Positions 23,380 to 31,195 of a DNA stretch of 64,000 nt are shown one piece after another. The stretch is from CAWBYL01 sp963793025. Its GTDB lineage: Bacteria; Actinomycetota; Acidimicrobiia; Acidimicrobiales; Acidimicrobilacustridaceae. The DNA lies in the NCBI GenBank assembly GCA_963793025.1, contig CAWBYL010000005.1, positions 419,821 through 483,820 of the forward strand, read 5' to 3'. The notes under the pieces are model-generated. The model was not told the origin of the DNA and searched no databases. It saw nothing but the letters and a program-made list of their open reading frames with translations. Each line of letters starts with the position of its first letter. Position 1 is the first letter of the stretch. Made by a program: the position numbers and the translations under genes.

Positions 23380-26229
23380 TTGCCTGGAAACATCCGCGTC
23401 TACGAGCTCGCCCGCGAGCTCGGGCTCACCAACAAAGAGACCCTCGATCTCTGTGTCGATCTCGGCATCGGCGTGAAGAGCCACTCCTCGAGCGTCGTAG
23501 AGCCGCAGGCCGACCGCGTTCGCCGCAAGGCCGAGCGCGAGGGTCTCATCCGCGACGTCCAGCCCGAGGAGCCGGCCAAGAAGCCGGCGAAGGGTGGCGC
23601 CAAGAAGGCGGCCGCCCCGGCTGAGGAGCCCGCTCCCGCCGAGGCGCCGGCGCCCGTGGCCGAGGCACCGACTCCCACCGCCGAGACTCCGCCTCCCGCG
23701 CCCGCCCCCGTCGAGGCTCCCGCGCCGGCGCCCGAGGCACCGGCCGAGGCTCCGGCCCCCGCCGAGGCACCGGCGGCGGAGGCCCCTGCTCCCGCCGCAC
23801 CGGCCGAGGCGCCGTCTGCCCCCGCCGCCCCTCCGGCCCCGCCCAAGCGGGTCATCGCCTCGTCGGGCAGCGCCGGTCCACCGCCCCGTCCCGCCCCGGC
23901 CCCGCCGACGCCCGCCGCCGCGCCGCCCGCCGCCGCGCCGCCCGCCGCTGCGCCGCGCCCGCCCGTGCCCGAGGCGCCTGCCGCTCGTGAGTCGGCGGCT
24001 CCTTCCGGCCGCCCGCCGGTGTCCACCACCGGCAAGCCCATTCCTCCGCCCCCGGGCCGTCCGCCGGTGTCGTCGACGGGCAAGCCCATCCCTCCGCCCC
24101 CCGGCCTGCGTCGTGCCGCTCCCGGCGGCCCCCCCGGCCGCCCCGGTGGTCCCGGCGCGCGCCCCGGTGGCTCGCCCAGCAGCCGTCCCGGTGGCGGCGG
24201 TGGTGGTGGCGGCATGGGACCCCGCCCCGGTGGTGGTCCCGGGGGCGGTCCTGGTGGCCGTCCGGGTGGTCCCGGCGGTGGTCCTGGTGGCCGCCCCGGC
24301 GGCCCCGGCGGTGGTCGTCCCGGAGGTCCGGGTGGACCGCGTCGTCCGCAGCGTCGCAAGGGTCGGCGCCGTCGCAACCGCGACGAGCTGCAGCCCATGG
24401 AGGCCGCGAGCTACACGCCTCGCGAAGCCCCGGTACCCCAGGGCGAGATCGTGGTCGAGCGGGCCACCACGCCCCAGGAGCTCGGTCCGAAGCTGAACCG
24501 CACCGCCGCCGACGTCGTGCGTTTCCTCATGCAACAGGGCGAGATGGTCACGGCCACGCAGTCGCTCAACGACGACATGATCGAGCTGTTCGCCGCCGAG
24601 ATCGGGGCGGAGATCCGCCTCGTGAACCCCGGCGAGGAGCAGGAGGTCGAGCTTCAGAAGCTGCTCGACATCGACACCGACGTCGACGACGACACCTACG
24701 AGTCCTGGCCCGTCCGACCGCCGGTGATCACCGTCATGGGCCACGTCGACCACGGCAAGACCAAGCTGCTCGACCAGATCCGCAACGCCAACGTGGTCGC
24801 CGGTGAGGCGGGTGGCATCACCCAGCACATCGGCGCCTACCAGGTCGTCAAGGACGGAAAGCCGCTCACCTTCCTCGACACCCCCGGCCACGAGGCCTTC
24901 ACCGCCATGCGGGCCCGAGGAGCCGAGGCCACCGACATCGTCATCCTGGTGGTGGCGGCCGACGACGGCGTGATGCCCCAGACGATCGAGGCGCTCAACC
25001 ACGCCCGGGCGGCCGAGGTCCCCATCATCGTGGCGCTCAACAAGATCGACCGCGACAACGCCGACCCCAACCGGGTCATGCAGCAGCTGTCCGAGCAGGG
25101 CCTCGTGCCCGAGAGCTGGGGCGGCGACACGGTCGTGGTCGAGGTCTCGGCCCTGCAGAACCTCGGCGTCGACGACCTCCTCGAGAACGTCGCCGTCATG
25201 GCCGAGCTCGAGGACCTGCGCTCCACCCCCGACGGGCGGGCCCGCGGAGTCGTGCTCGAGTCGAACCTCGACATCGGCCGGGGCCCGGTGGCCACCATCC
25301 TCGTGCAGCACGGGACGCTGAAGGTCGGGGATCCCCTCGTGGCCGGTGCGGCCTGGGGCCGGGTTCGTGCCCTCATCGACGACAAGGGCAACCAGGTCAA
25401 AGAGGCCGGTCCGTCCACGCCGGTGCAGGTGCTCGGCCTGTCCGACGTCGCCATCTCCGGTGACCGCTTCGTGATCGCTCCCGACGAGAAGACGGCCTCC
25501 AAGGTCGCCTCCACCCGGGAGCACTGGCTGCGGGTCGCGTCCATCGGCCGTGAGGCTCACGCCATGAGTGGCGGGGCCAAGCTCGAGGACATCTTCCAGC
25601 AGATCCAGGCCGGCGAGACCGCCACCTTGAACCTCGTGCTCAAGGCCGACGTCACCGGGTCGCTCGAGGCCCTCACCGAGAGCCTCCGCAAGCTGGAGCG
25701 CGACGAGGTCAAGATCGCCTTCGTGCACCGCGCCGTGGGTGGCATCACCCAGAACGACGTGCAGTTGGCGGCCACCTCCAACGCCACCATCATCGGCTTC
25801 AACGTGCGACCGGACCGTCAGGCCCGTGACCTCGCCGATTCCGAGGGCGTCGAGATCCGAACCTACGAGATCATCTACCAGATCCTCGAGGACATCGAGA
25901 ACGCCGTGCTGGGCCTGCTCCGACCGGAGTTCGAGGAGGTCGTCACCGGCGACGCCGAGGTCCGGGAGATCTTCCGGGTGCCCCGGGTCGGCGCCATCGC
26001 CGGCTGCTACGTCACCAACGGCGTCATCACCCGAGGGTCCAAGGTCCGGTTCCTCCGGGAGGGCACCGTCATCTGGAAGGGCGCCATCGCCTCGTTGCGG
26101 CGCTTCAAGGACGACGTGCGGGAGGTGGCCACGGGCTTCGAGTGCGGCATCGGCCTCACCGACTTCCAGGACCTCAAGCCGGGGGACGTCATCGAGACGT
26201 TCGAGGATCGCGAGATCCCCCGCACCTGA
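23380..26229 (+). CDS. infB: Translation initiation factor IF-2
   Basis: GTPase that places initiator tRNA. The 949 residues start with the IF2N domain (NIRVYELARELGLTNKETLDLCVDLGIGVKSHSS). About 340 residues of Pro/Ala then Gly/Pro/Arg repeats follow, then a second IF2N domain. The G domain has GHVDHGKT at 454-461, DTPGHEAF and NKID, and the C-terminal domains follow. The start is TTG at 23380, chosen because it gives exactly the IF2N N-terminus and GAGG lies 7 nt upstream. The Gly-rich part has many RPGG/GGPGG units. Confidence 0.95.
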   Translation: MPGNIRVYELARELGLTNKETLDLCVDLGIGVKSHSSSVVEPQADRVRRKAEREGLIRDVQPEEPAKKPAKGGAKKAAAPAEEPAPAEAPAPVAEAPTPTAETPPPAPAPVEAPAPAPEAPAEAPAPAEAPAAEAPAPAAPAEAPSAPAAPPAPPKRVIASSGSAGPPPRPAPAPPTPAAAPPAAAPPAAAPRPPVPEAPAARESAAPSGRPPVSTTGKPIPPPPGRPPVSSTGKPIPPPPGLRRAAPGGPPGRPGGPGARPGGSPSSRPGGGGGGGGMGPRPGGGPGGGPGGRPGGPGGGPGGRPGGPGGGRPGGPGGPRRPQRRKGRRRRNRDELQPMEAASYTPREAPVPQGEIVVERATTPQELGPKLNRTAADVVRFLMQQGEMVTATQSLNDDMIELFAAEIGAEIRLVNPGEEQEVELQKLLDIDTDVDDDTYESWPVRPPVITVMGHVDHGKTKLLDQIRNANVVAGEAGGITQHIGAYQVVKDGKPLTFLDTPGHEAFTAMRARGAEATDIVILVVAADDGVMPQTIEALNHARAAEVPIIVALNKIDRDNADPNRVMQQLSEQGLVPESWGGDTVVVEVSALQNLGVDDLLENVAVMAELEDLRSTPDGRARGVVLESNLDIGRGPVATILVQHGTLKVGDPLVAGAAWGRVRALIDDKGNQVKEAGPSTPVQVLGLSDVAISGDRFVIAPDEKTASKVASTREHWLRVASIGREAHAMSGGAKLEDIFQQIQAGETATLNLVLKADVTGSLEALTESLRKLERDEVKIAFVHRAVGGITQNDVQLAATSNATIIGFNVRPDRQARDLADSEGVEIRTYEIIYQILEDIENAVLGLLRPEFEEVVTGDAEVREIFRVPRVGAIAGCYVTNGVITRGSKVRFLREGTVIWKGAIASLRRFKDDVREVATGFECGIGLTDFQDLKPGDVIETFEDREIPRT

Positions 26230-26286
26230 GATCGTCCGCGGTCCGATCCCGGCGCTCACCGGCGCCGGGATCACGGTCCGTGGCCG

Positions 26287-26292
26287 TAGGGT
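26287..26292 (+). promoter_or_regulatory. -10 box of ylxP (leaderless)
   Basis: TAGGGT ends 6 nt before the GTG at 26299. Confidence 0.55.
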
Positions 26293-26298
26293 GGGCGG

Positions 26299-26598
26299 GT
26301 GGCTCTGTACGTGCTGGCTCTCGCCGTCGACGTACGGATCCCGGAGGCCCACTCGCTGAAGGACAAGCGCTCCACGGTTCGCACCATCGTCGAGGGCGCC
26401 CGTCGGCGCTTCGAGGTGGGTTCGGCCGAGACGGGTCACCTTGACCGTCCGCAGCGGGCCGAGATGGGGTTCGTCGCCGTCGCTGGTTCGGCGAGCCACG
26501 TCGTGGAAGTGGTCGACCGGGTGGAGCGCTTCGTGTGGTCGTTCCCGGAGATCGAGGTCGTGGCGGCTGACCGCCACTGGATGGAGGTCGAACGATGA
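26299..26598 (+). CDS. ylxP: DUF503 (YlxP) family protein
   Basis: 99 residues matching the DUF503 fold: YVLALAVDVRIPEAHSLKDKRSTVRTIVEGARRRF, then AEMGFVAVAGSASHVVEVVDRVERFV. It is commonly found between infB and rbfA and suspected in ribosome biogenesis, but unproven. GTG start behind its own -10 box. The stop overlaps the rbfA ATG by four bases (ATGA), so it also feeds translation of rbfA-truB. Confidence 0.9.
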   Translation: MALYVLALAVDVRIPEAHSLKDKRSTVRTIVEGARRRFEVGSAETGHLDRPQRAEMGFVAVAGSASHVVEVVDRVERFVWSFPEIEVVAADRHWMEVER

Positions 26599-27074
26599 AC
26601 CGCAGATCCACGAACAACAGCGCCCGGCAGTACCCGCGCACGGCGCGCCTGAACGAGCTGCTCAGGGAGATCCTCGCCGATCAGCTCGAGCGGTTCGACG
26701 ACGAGCGGTTGGAGATGCTCACCATCACGTCGGTCGAGATCGAGGGCGACCTGCGCCACGCCGTCGTCTACTACGACACCCTGCGCGACGCCGAGGCCGA
26801 CGAGGAGATCCTCGAGGCGCTCGGTGAGGTGCGGTGGCGTCTGCAGTCGGCCATCGGGCGCCAGGCGCGGATCAAGCGCACGCCGGAGCTGAGCTTCGCC
26901 CCGGACCCGGCGGTGCGGACGGGAGCACGCATCGAGGCGTTGCTCGCCGAGCTTCCCGAGCCCAGCGCGACGGTTGAGGCGGACCGCTACCTCGAAGGGA
27001 CGATCCCGTCGCCCGACGCGGTGCCCGCCGCGGCGGCGGACGGCGAGACCGGGCCCGCGCCCGCCGACGAGTGA
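26595..27074 (+). CDS. rbfA: Ribosome-binding factor A
   Basis: Cold-shock/30S maturation factor with a KH-like fold. 159 residues: RTARLNELLREILADQLERFDDERLEMLTITSVEIEGDLRHAVVYYDTL and the LRWRLQSAI-like VRWRLQSAIGRQARIKRTPELSFAPDPA. The C-terminus has about 35 extra Ala/Pro/Asp residues. It overlaps ylxP and truB by four bases at either end. Confidence 0.94.
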   Translation: MNRRSTNNSARQYPRTARLNELLREILADQLERFDDERLEMLTITSVEIEGDLRHAVVYYDTLRDAEADEEILEALGEVRWRLQSAIGRQARIKRTPELSFAPDPAVRTGARIEALLAELPEPSATVEADRYLEGTIPSPDAVPAAAADGETGPAPADE

Positions 27075-28005
27075 GCCGGCGTTCGGGCGCCGACGGCCCC
27101 GACGGGCTGGTCGTCGTCGACAAGGAGGCGGGCTGGACCTCCCACGACGTGGTGGCCAAGTCTCGTGGACTGCTCGGCACCCGCAAGGTCGGGCACTCGG
27201 GCACCCTCGACCCCGACGCCACCGGGATCCTGCTCCTCGGGGTGGGGCGGGTCACTCGCCTCCTCCGATTCCTCACTGCCCTACCCAAGACCTACACGTG
27301 CGAGATGGTGCTCGGCACCGAGACCTCGACGCTCGACGACTCGGGCGTGGTGACCGCCACCCACGACATGAGCGGGGTCGACTTCGCGGCCGTCGCGGCC
27401 GCCGCCCGGGGCCTCACCGGCGACATCCTCCAGATCCCGCCCATGGTGTCGGCGGTGAAGATCGACGGACGCCGGCTGCACGAGCTGGCTCGTGAAGGGG
27501 TCGAGGTCGAGCGAGCGCCCCGACCCGTGACCGTCCACCGGTTCGATGTCGCCGCCACCGTCGACCCGTTGGTCGTCACGGCCGAGGTCGAGTGCTCGTC
27601 GGGCACCTATGTGCGCACCCTCGCCGCGGATCTGGGTAGCGCTGTGGGCGGCGGTGGCCACCTCCGGAACCTGCGGCGCACCGCGGTCGGTTCCTTCGGG
27701 CCCCACGAGGCCCACCGCCTCGAATCGGTGTCGCCCGCAGTGGTGCTGACACCGGCCGAAGCCATGCGGGACTATCCGAGCGTCGTGGTCGGCGTCGACG
27801 AGGCCCTCGATGTCGGGCACGGCAAGGTGCTTCCCCTCGACGATCGCTTCGGGGCCGAGGGCCCGTGGGCGGTGCTCGACGAGACCGGTCGCCTGCTCGC
27901 CGTGTACGCCGCTCATCGGGGGGTACGGCCAAGCCCGAGGTCGTCGTCGCCCCGGTCGACGGAACCCCCGGCGCGGCTTCGTCGTCGGGCCCCGGCGAGC
28001 GGTAG
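27071..28005 (+). CDS. truB: tRNA pseudouridine-55 synthase TruB, with apparent frameshift near its 3' end
   Basis: Makes pseudouridine 55 in tRNA. GLVVVDKEAGWTSHDVVAKSR, HSGTLDPDATGILLLGVGRVTRL (catalytic Asp in TLDPDA), PPMVSAVKIDGRRLHELAR and the PUA-like C-terminus are intact. As written, the frame does not stop but runs into ribF. At 27918-27923 there are six G. One more G would continue LLAVYAAHRGG-TAKPEVVVAPVDG and stop at TAG 28003-28005, giving 311 residues and the usual AKPEVV-type end. The present frame instead gives a low-quality linker (SPRSSSPRSTEPPARLRRR). I read this as a one-base deletion or sequence error; a true fusion is less likely. Confidence 0.88.
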
Positions 28006-28008
28006 CGT
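28003..28008 (+). promoter_or_regulatory. -10 box of ribF overlapping the restored truB stop
   Basis: TAGCGT, 10 nt before the ribF ATG. Its TAG would be the truB stop if the frame is restored, the same arrangement as rseP/ispG. Confidence 0.5.
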
Positions 28009-28018
28009 GCCCCCCGCC

Positions 28019-28966
28019 ATGGAGGTGCTGTTCGACGCCGATGCGTGCCCCCGCCCCGAGGAGGGCACCGCCGTCACCATCGGTGCCTTCGACGGCGTCC
28101 ATCGCGGGCACCGCCAGGTCATCGCCACTCTGCGGCGACTGGCTGATGAGCGGGGGTTGCGCACGGCGGTCGTCACCTTCGACCGCCACCCGGCGTCGGT
28201 CGTGCGGCCCGACTCCGCCCCGGCCCTGCTCACCGACCTCGACCAGAAGCTGGAGCTGCTGGCCGACTGCGGTGTCGACTACACCCTCGTCGTCCACTTC
28301 GACGAGGCCCGTTCCAAGGAGCCGGCGTCGGACTTCGTCAGCACCGTGCTCGTCGGATGCCTCAACGCCCGGCTGGTGGCGGTGGGCGACGACTTCCACT
28401 TCGGTCACCGCCGGGCCGGGAACGTGGCCCTGCTGAAGACGATGGGGGCCGACCTCGGGTTCGACGTGGTCGGCCACCCGCTGGTCCAGGCCGACGGTTC
28501 ACCGGCCACCGACCAACCGGTGTCCTCCACCCGCATCCGTCAGGCCCTGGCCGACGGGGAGCTGGACCTGGCCAACGAGATGCTGGGGCGGGAGCACGAG
28601 GTCCGCGGCGTCGTCGGCCACGGGGACGGCCGGGCCCGCGAGCTCGGCTACCGCACCGCCAACGTCGGCGTCCCCGACGGCATCTGTCTGCCGGCCGACG
28701 GCATCTACGCCGGTTGGTACCTCACCCCCGACGGTGAGCAGCATCCGACCGCCATCTCGCTCGGCCGCCGGCCCACGTTCTACGAGTTCGCCGACACCTC
28801 GGTGCTCGAGGCCCATCTGATCGACTTCGACGGCGACCTGTACGGTCAGCCCGCGCGAGTCCGGTTCACCCGCTGGCTGCGCGACGAGCTCAAGTTCGAC
28901 TCGGTCGAGGCGCTCGTCGAGCAGATGGGGCGCGACGTCGACCAGGCCCGCACCCTCCTCGCCTGA
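28019..28966 (+). CDS. ribF: Bifunctional riboflavin kinase / FAD synthetase
   Basis: Makes FMN and FAD from riboflavin. From ATG 28019 there are 315 residues, the family norm. N-terminal adenylyltransferase: GAFDGVHRGHRQVI, VTFDRHPASVV, VGDDFHFGHRRAGN and SSTRIR. C-terminal flavokinase: GHGDGRARELGYRTANV, GIYAGWYL and the SVLEAHLIDFDGDLYG segment. It is open in frame with truB upstream (see truB). Downstream are palindromic repeats and a convergent sulfotransferase. Confidence 0.94.
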   Translation: MEVLFDADACPRPEEGTAVTIGAFDGVHRGHRQVIATLRRLADERGLRTAVVTFDRHPASVVRPDSAPALLTDLDQKLELLADCGVDYTLVVHFDEARSKEPASDFVSTVLVGCLNARLVAVGDDFHFGHRRAGNVALLKTMGADLGFDVVGHPLVQADGSPATDQPVSSTRIRQALADGELDLANEMLGREHEVRGVVGHGDGRARELGYRTANVGVPDGICLPADGIYAGWYLTPDGEQHPTAISLGRRPTFYEFADTSVLEAHLIDFDGDLYGQPARVRFTRWLRDELKFDSVEALVEQMGRDVDQARTLLA

Positions 28967-29020
28967 CCGGCCCGGACCTTCCCGCCGCCCCCGCCCCCCG
29001 CCCCAGCCGCCCCGCACCGG

Positions 29021-29192
29021 AAACGATGCGCTGGTCGCGTGCCGGAGCACGCGGATTTCGCATCGTTTCGGGGTCAGTCTGGAAACGATGCGCTGGTCGC
29101 GTGCTGGAGCACGCGGATTTCGCATCGTTTCGGGGTCAGTCCGGAAACGATGCGCTGGTCGCGTGCTGGAGCACGCGGATTTCGCATCGTTT
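29021..29192 (+). repeat. Three tandem copies of the 48-nt palindromic repeat
   Basis: Copies at 29021-29068, 29083-29130 and 29145-29192, period exactly 62. Each is AAACGATGCG-CTGGT-CGCGTGC-N4-GCACGCG-GATTT-CGCATCGTTT. The outer 10-bp and inner 7-bp stems are perfect with an unpaired 5-nt internal loop. The 14-nt spacers are nearly identical (CGGGGTCAGTCTGG, CGGGGTCAGTCCGG). They lie between the convergent ribF and sulfotransferase genes, so they may act as a two-way terminator. Confidence 0.93.
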
Positions 29193-29226
29193 CGGCCAGT
29201 GGGTAGGGGAGGGGAGGGGAGGGGGG

Positions 29227-30504
29227 CTACCAGGGCTCGTCGGGGATGGCGAAGCGGTCGGTATAGGGCCGCATGGCCTGGCGACGGGCGGCCACGTCGA
29301 GGCCGAGGGCCCCTGGCTCGTAGACGACCTTGCCGTTGCGGTCGCGCTCGTGGCTCTCGACGTAGTCGATCACCGCCGCCTCCGACTCGGGCGGGAAGGG
29401 CTGGCCGGCCAGGTCGTAGATGCGTCGCACCGTGCCGATGTCGTCGGCCATGAAGTCCCCGAAGCGGATGTCCATGGACTGCGCGGCCGGGAGCCGGTCG
29501 CGGTCCCGCATGGCTGCGTTCAGCATGATCTCGAGCCGGTCGGCCCAGTAGGCGGCGATGCGAGCGGGGTCGACCGGTTCGAGCGACGTTCGTGCCGAGT
29601 AGGCGATCATCGTCGCCATCGAGACCATCACCGACACCGGATCGCGGTGGGTGACGAGCACCGTGGCGTCGGGGAACGTGGTGATGAGCGGTACGAACTG
29701 CTCGAGGTGCTGGGGGGACTTGAGGATCCAGCGCTCGCCGCCCCGCTGGAACTGGCAGGCCTTCAGCACCGTCTTCATGTACTCGTAGTGCGGTGTCTGG
29801 TCGTGGGCGAGGTAGTACTCCCGCCACGACGGCATGGGCGCCATCGTGTCGAACAACATGGTCGAGAAGTCGATGGCGAGGAGGTGGATCTCCTCGTGGA
29901 CGTGCCACGTGGTCATCTCGTGCATGCGCTTGAAGTGGGGCAGCACGACGTCCATGACCTCCAGGCCGGCGCCGGTGCGGGCCAGACGGGGGTCGTCGTC
30001 GGTGCCGGCCAGCTCGGCCTCGGAGGGAAGAGGGACCGGTTGCACGCTCTCCCAGTAGGGGAGCGAGCGCAGGGCGGGATCAGCGGAGATCAGGTTGTGC
30101 AGGTGGGTGGTGCCCGTACGGGGCAGCCCGGCGATCACGATGGGCCGGGCGATCTCGACGTCGTGGATCTCGGGATGGCGGGCCAGCAGGTCGGTGAGCA
30201 GCAGCCGGTTGGCGAGCAGCTGGCCCATCATCGACGCTGCCGAGACCCGGCCCATGGGCGACAGGCCCGCCTCGGTGTCGAGGGCCGAGAGCAGCACCTC
30301 CAGCCGCTCCACGAAGTCCACGGGCCCGAAGTCGTCGAGCCCCACCGTCGCTGCCGCCTGGGTCATCAGAGCGTCGGCGTTGAGCTCCACCGAATCGGCG
30401 AAGGCGCCGGCGCCGTCCACGATCACCCGGGCCTCCGGCGAGAAGTGCGGTTCGGCGAGGTCGTCGAGGCGGACGGGCCCCGGACGCGCGGTCGTGTCGG
30501 TCAT
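29227..30504 (-). CDS. Sulfotransferase family protein (PAPS-dependent type)
   Basis: Probably transfers sulfate from PAPS to a lipid, sterol or other small molecule. The phosphosulfate-binding loop GLPRTGTTHLHNLI is near residue 125, with the second PAPS-binding segment at VTHRDPVSVMVSMATM. ERWILKSPQHLEQF lies between. The 425-residue length is like the large mycobacterial/actinobacterial sulfotransferases. I chose ATG 30502-30504 because of AGGGAG just upstream; a longer frame to 30702 reads as low-complexity sequence. It stands alone and converges on ribF. The substrate is unknown. Confidence 0.85.
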   Translation of the reverse strand: MTDTTARPGPVRLDDLAEPHFSPEARVIVDGAGAFADSVELNADALMTQAAATVGLDDFGPVDFVERLEVLLSALDTEAGLSPMGRVSAASMMGQLLANRLLLTDLLARHPEIHDVEIARPIVIAGLPRTGTTHLHNLISADPALRSLPYWESVQPVPLPSEAELAGTDDDPRLARTGAGLEVMDVVLPHFKRMHEMTTWHVHEEIHLLAIDFSTMLFDTMAPMPSWREYYLAHDQTPHYEYMKTVLKACQFQRGGERWILKSPQHLEQFVPLITTFPDATVLVTHRDPVSVMVSMATMIAYSARTSLEPVDPARIAAYWADRLEIMLNAAMRDRDRLPAAQSMDIRFGDFMADDIGTVRRIYDLAGQPFPPESEAAVIDYVESHERDRNGKVVYEPGALGLDVAARRQAMRPYTDRFAIPDEPW

Positions 30505-30584
30505 GGTCTCCCTCTCGTGGCCCGTCCCCCTGGGCCTCGCCAGCATCGTAGGACGCCATCGGGGGGCCTGGAGCCGCCCGCTGC

Positions 30585-30590
30585 TACCCT
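30585..30590 (+). promoter_or_regulatory. -10 box of rpsO
   Basis: TACCCT about 120 nt before the rpsO ATG; the long leader is where S15 feedback control acts in other bacteria. A weak stem GTGCCTC/GAGGCGC lies in it. Confidence 0.4.
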
Positions 30591-30710
30591 TGCGCGGTCG
30601 GTCTGCCATCGTGGCGGCCCGACATCCGCTCCGGGCTACGCCAGGTGCCTCCTCTCGACGAGGCGCGCAGCGGGCCACGCAGCCGGGTCCGAAACCCATC
30701 AAAGGAAATC

Positions 30711-30989
30711 ATGTCCCCAGATCCCGCCAACCTGAAGCCCAAGGCCGACACCATCGTCGAGCACCGAGTGCACGAGACCGACACCGGCTCTCCCGAGGTG
30801 CAGATCGCGCTGCTCACCGACCGCATCAACCACCTCACCGAGCACCTGAAGGTCCACAAGAAGGACCATCACAGCCGGCGAGGCCTCCTGATGCTGGTCG
30901 GACGACGCCGTCGCCTGCTCGACTACGTCAAGAAGAACGACGTCGAGCGCTACCGCACGATCATCGCCAAGCTCGGCCTGCGCCGCTAG
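30711..30989 (+). CDS. rpsO: 30S ribosomal protein S15
   Basis: Primary 16S rRNA-binding protein. 92 residues: HETDTGSPEVQIALLTDRINHLTEHLKVHKKDHHSRRGLLMLVGRRRRLLDYVKK is diagnostic. ATG with AAAGGAAA site. It is followed by pnp, the classical bacterial rpsO-pnp pair. Confidence 0.96.
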   Translation: MSPDPANLKPKADTIVEHRVHETDTGSPEVQIALLTDRINHLTEHLKVHKKDHHSRRGLLMLVGRRRRLLDYVKKNDVERYRTIIAKLGLRR

Positions 30990-31003
30990 CGAGGCACCCG
31001 GAG

Positions 31004-31023
31004 GGCGACCCGTGGGTCGCCCT
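31004..31023 (+). terminator. Hairpin after rpsO
   Basis: GGGCGACCC/GGGTCGCCC with a 2-nt centre, 14 nt after the rpsO stop, followed by TCTCCCC and no U-run. It could be a partial terminator or mRNA end stabiliser between rpsO and pnp. Confidence 0.45.
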
Positions 31024-31082
31024 CTCCCCGTTCCCGCCCGGTCCCGGGCGAGAACACCGAAACCACGGCGACCGAGTGACCT

Positions 31083-31137
31083 CAGTTGCCGGTGGTGAGC
31101 GCCGGAGCACTGCGCCGTCGCTCACCACTGGGAACTG
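31083..31137 (+). promoter_or_regulatory. Long stem-loop in the pnp leader
   Basis: CAGTT/AACTG outer stem, 4-nt internal loops, then GTGGTGAGCG/CGCTCACCAC, 10 perfect pairs around a 17-nt loop. In E. coli an RNase III-cut stem-loop at this place mediates PNPase autocontrol. The same role is plausible here but inferred. Confidence 0.55.
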
Positions 31138-31195
31138 GTGTGGCCGTCGCCCGACTGCGGGCCCCGGAGAGGGGTCCGTCCAGAAGGAGACACAC

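Noticed and set aside
23264..23476. Short plus-strand frame in the nusA-infB gap as a ylxR homologue
   Set aside because: It lacks the conserved Cys and GRGAY-like motifs and runs into infB in another frame.
22960..26577. 1205-codon open frame on the strand opposite nusA/infB, and a similar 1250-codon frame opposite pnp (31082-34834)
   Set aside because: In very GC-rich genes the antisense frame lacks stops. The translations are Gly/Asp/Val/His shadows of the real genes and match no family.
29021..29192. CRISPR-like array
   Set aside because: Only three units. The repeated part includes the spacers, which are nearly identical 14-mers, and each unit is a long hairpin; no cas genes nearby.
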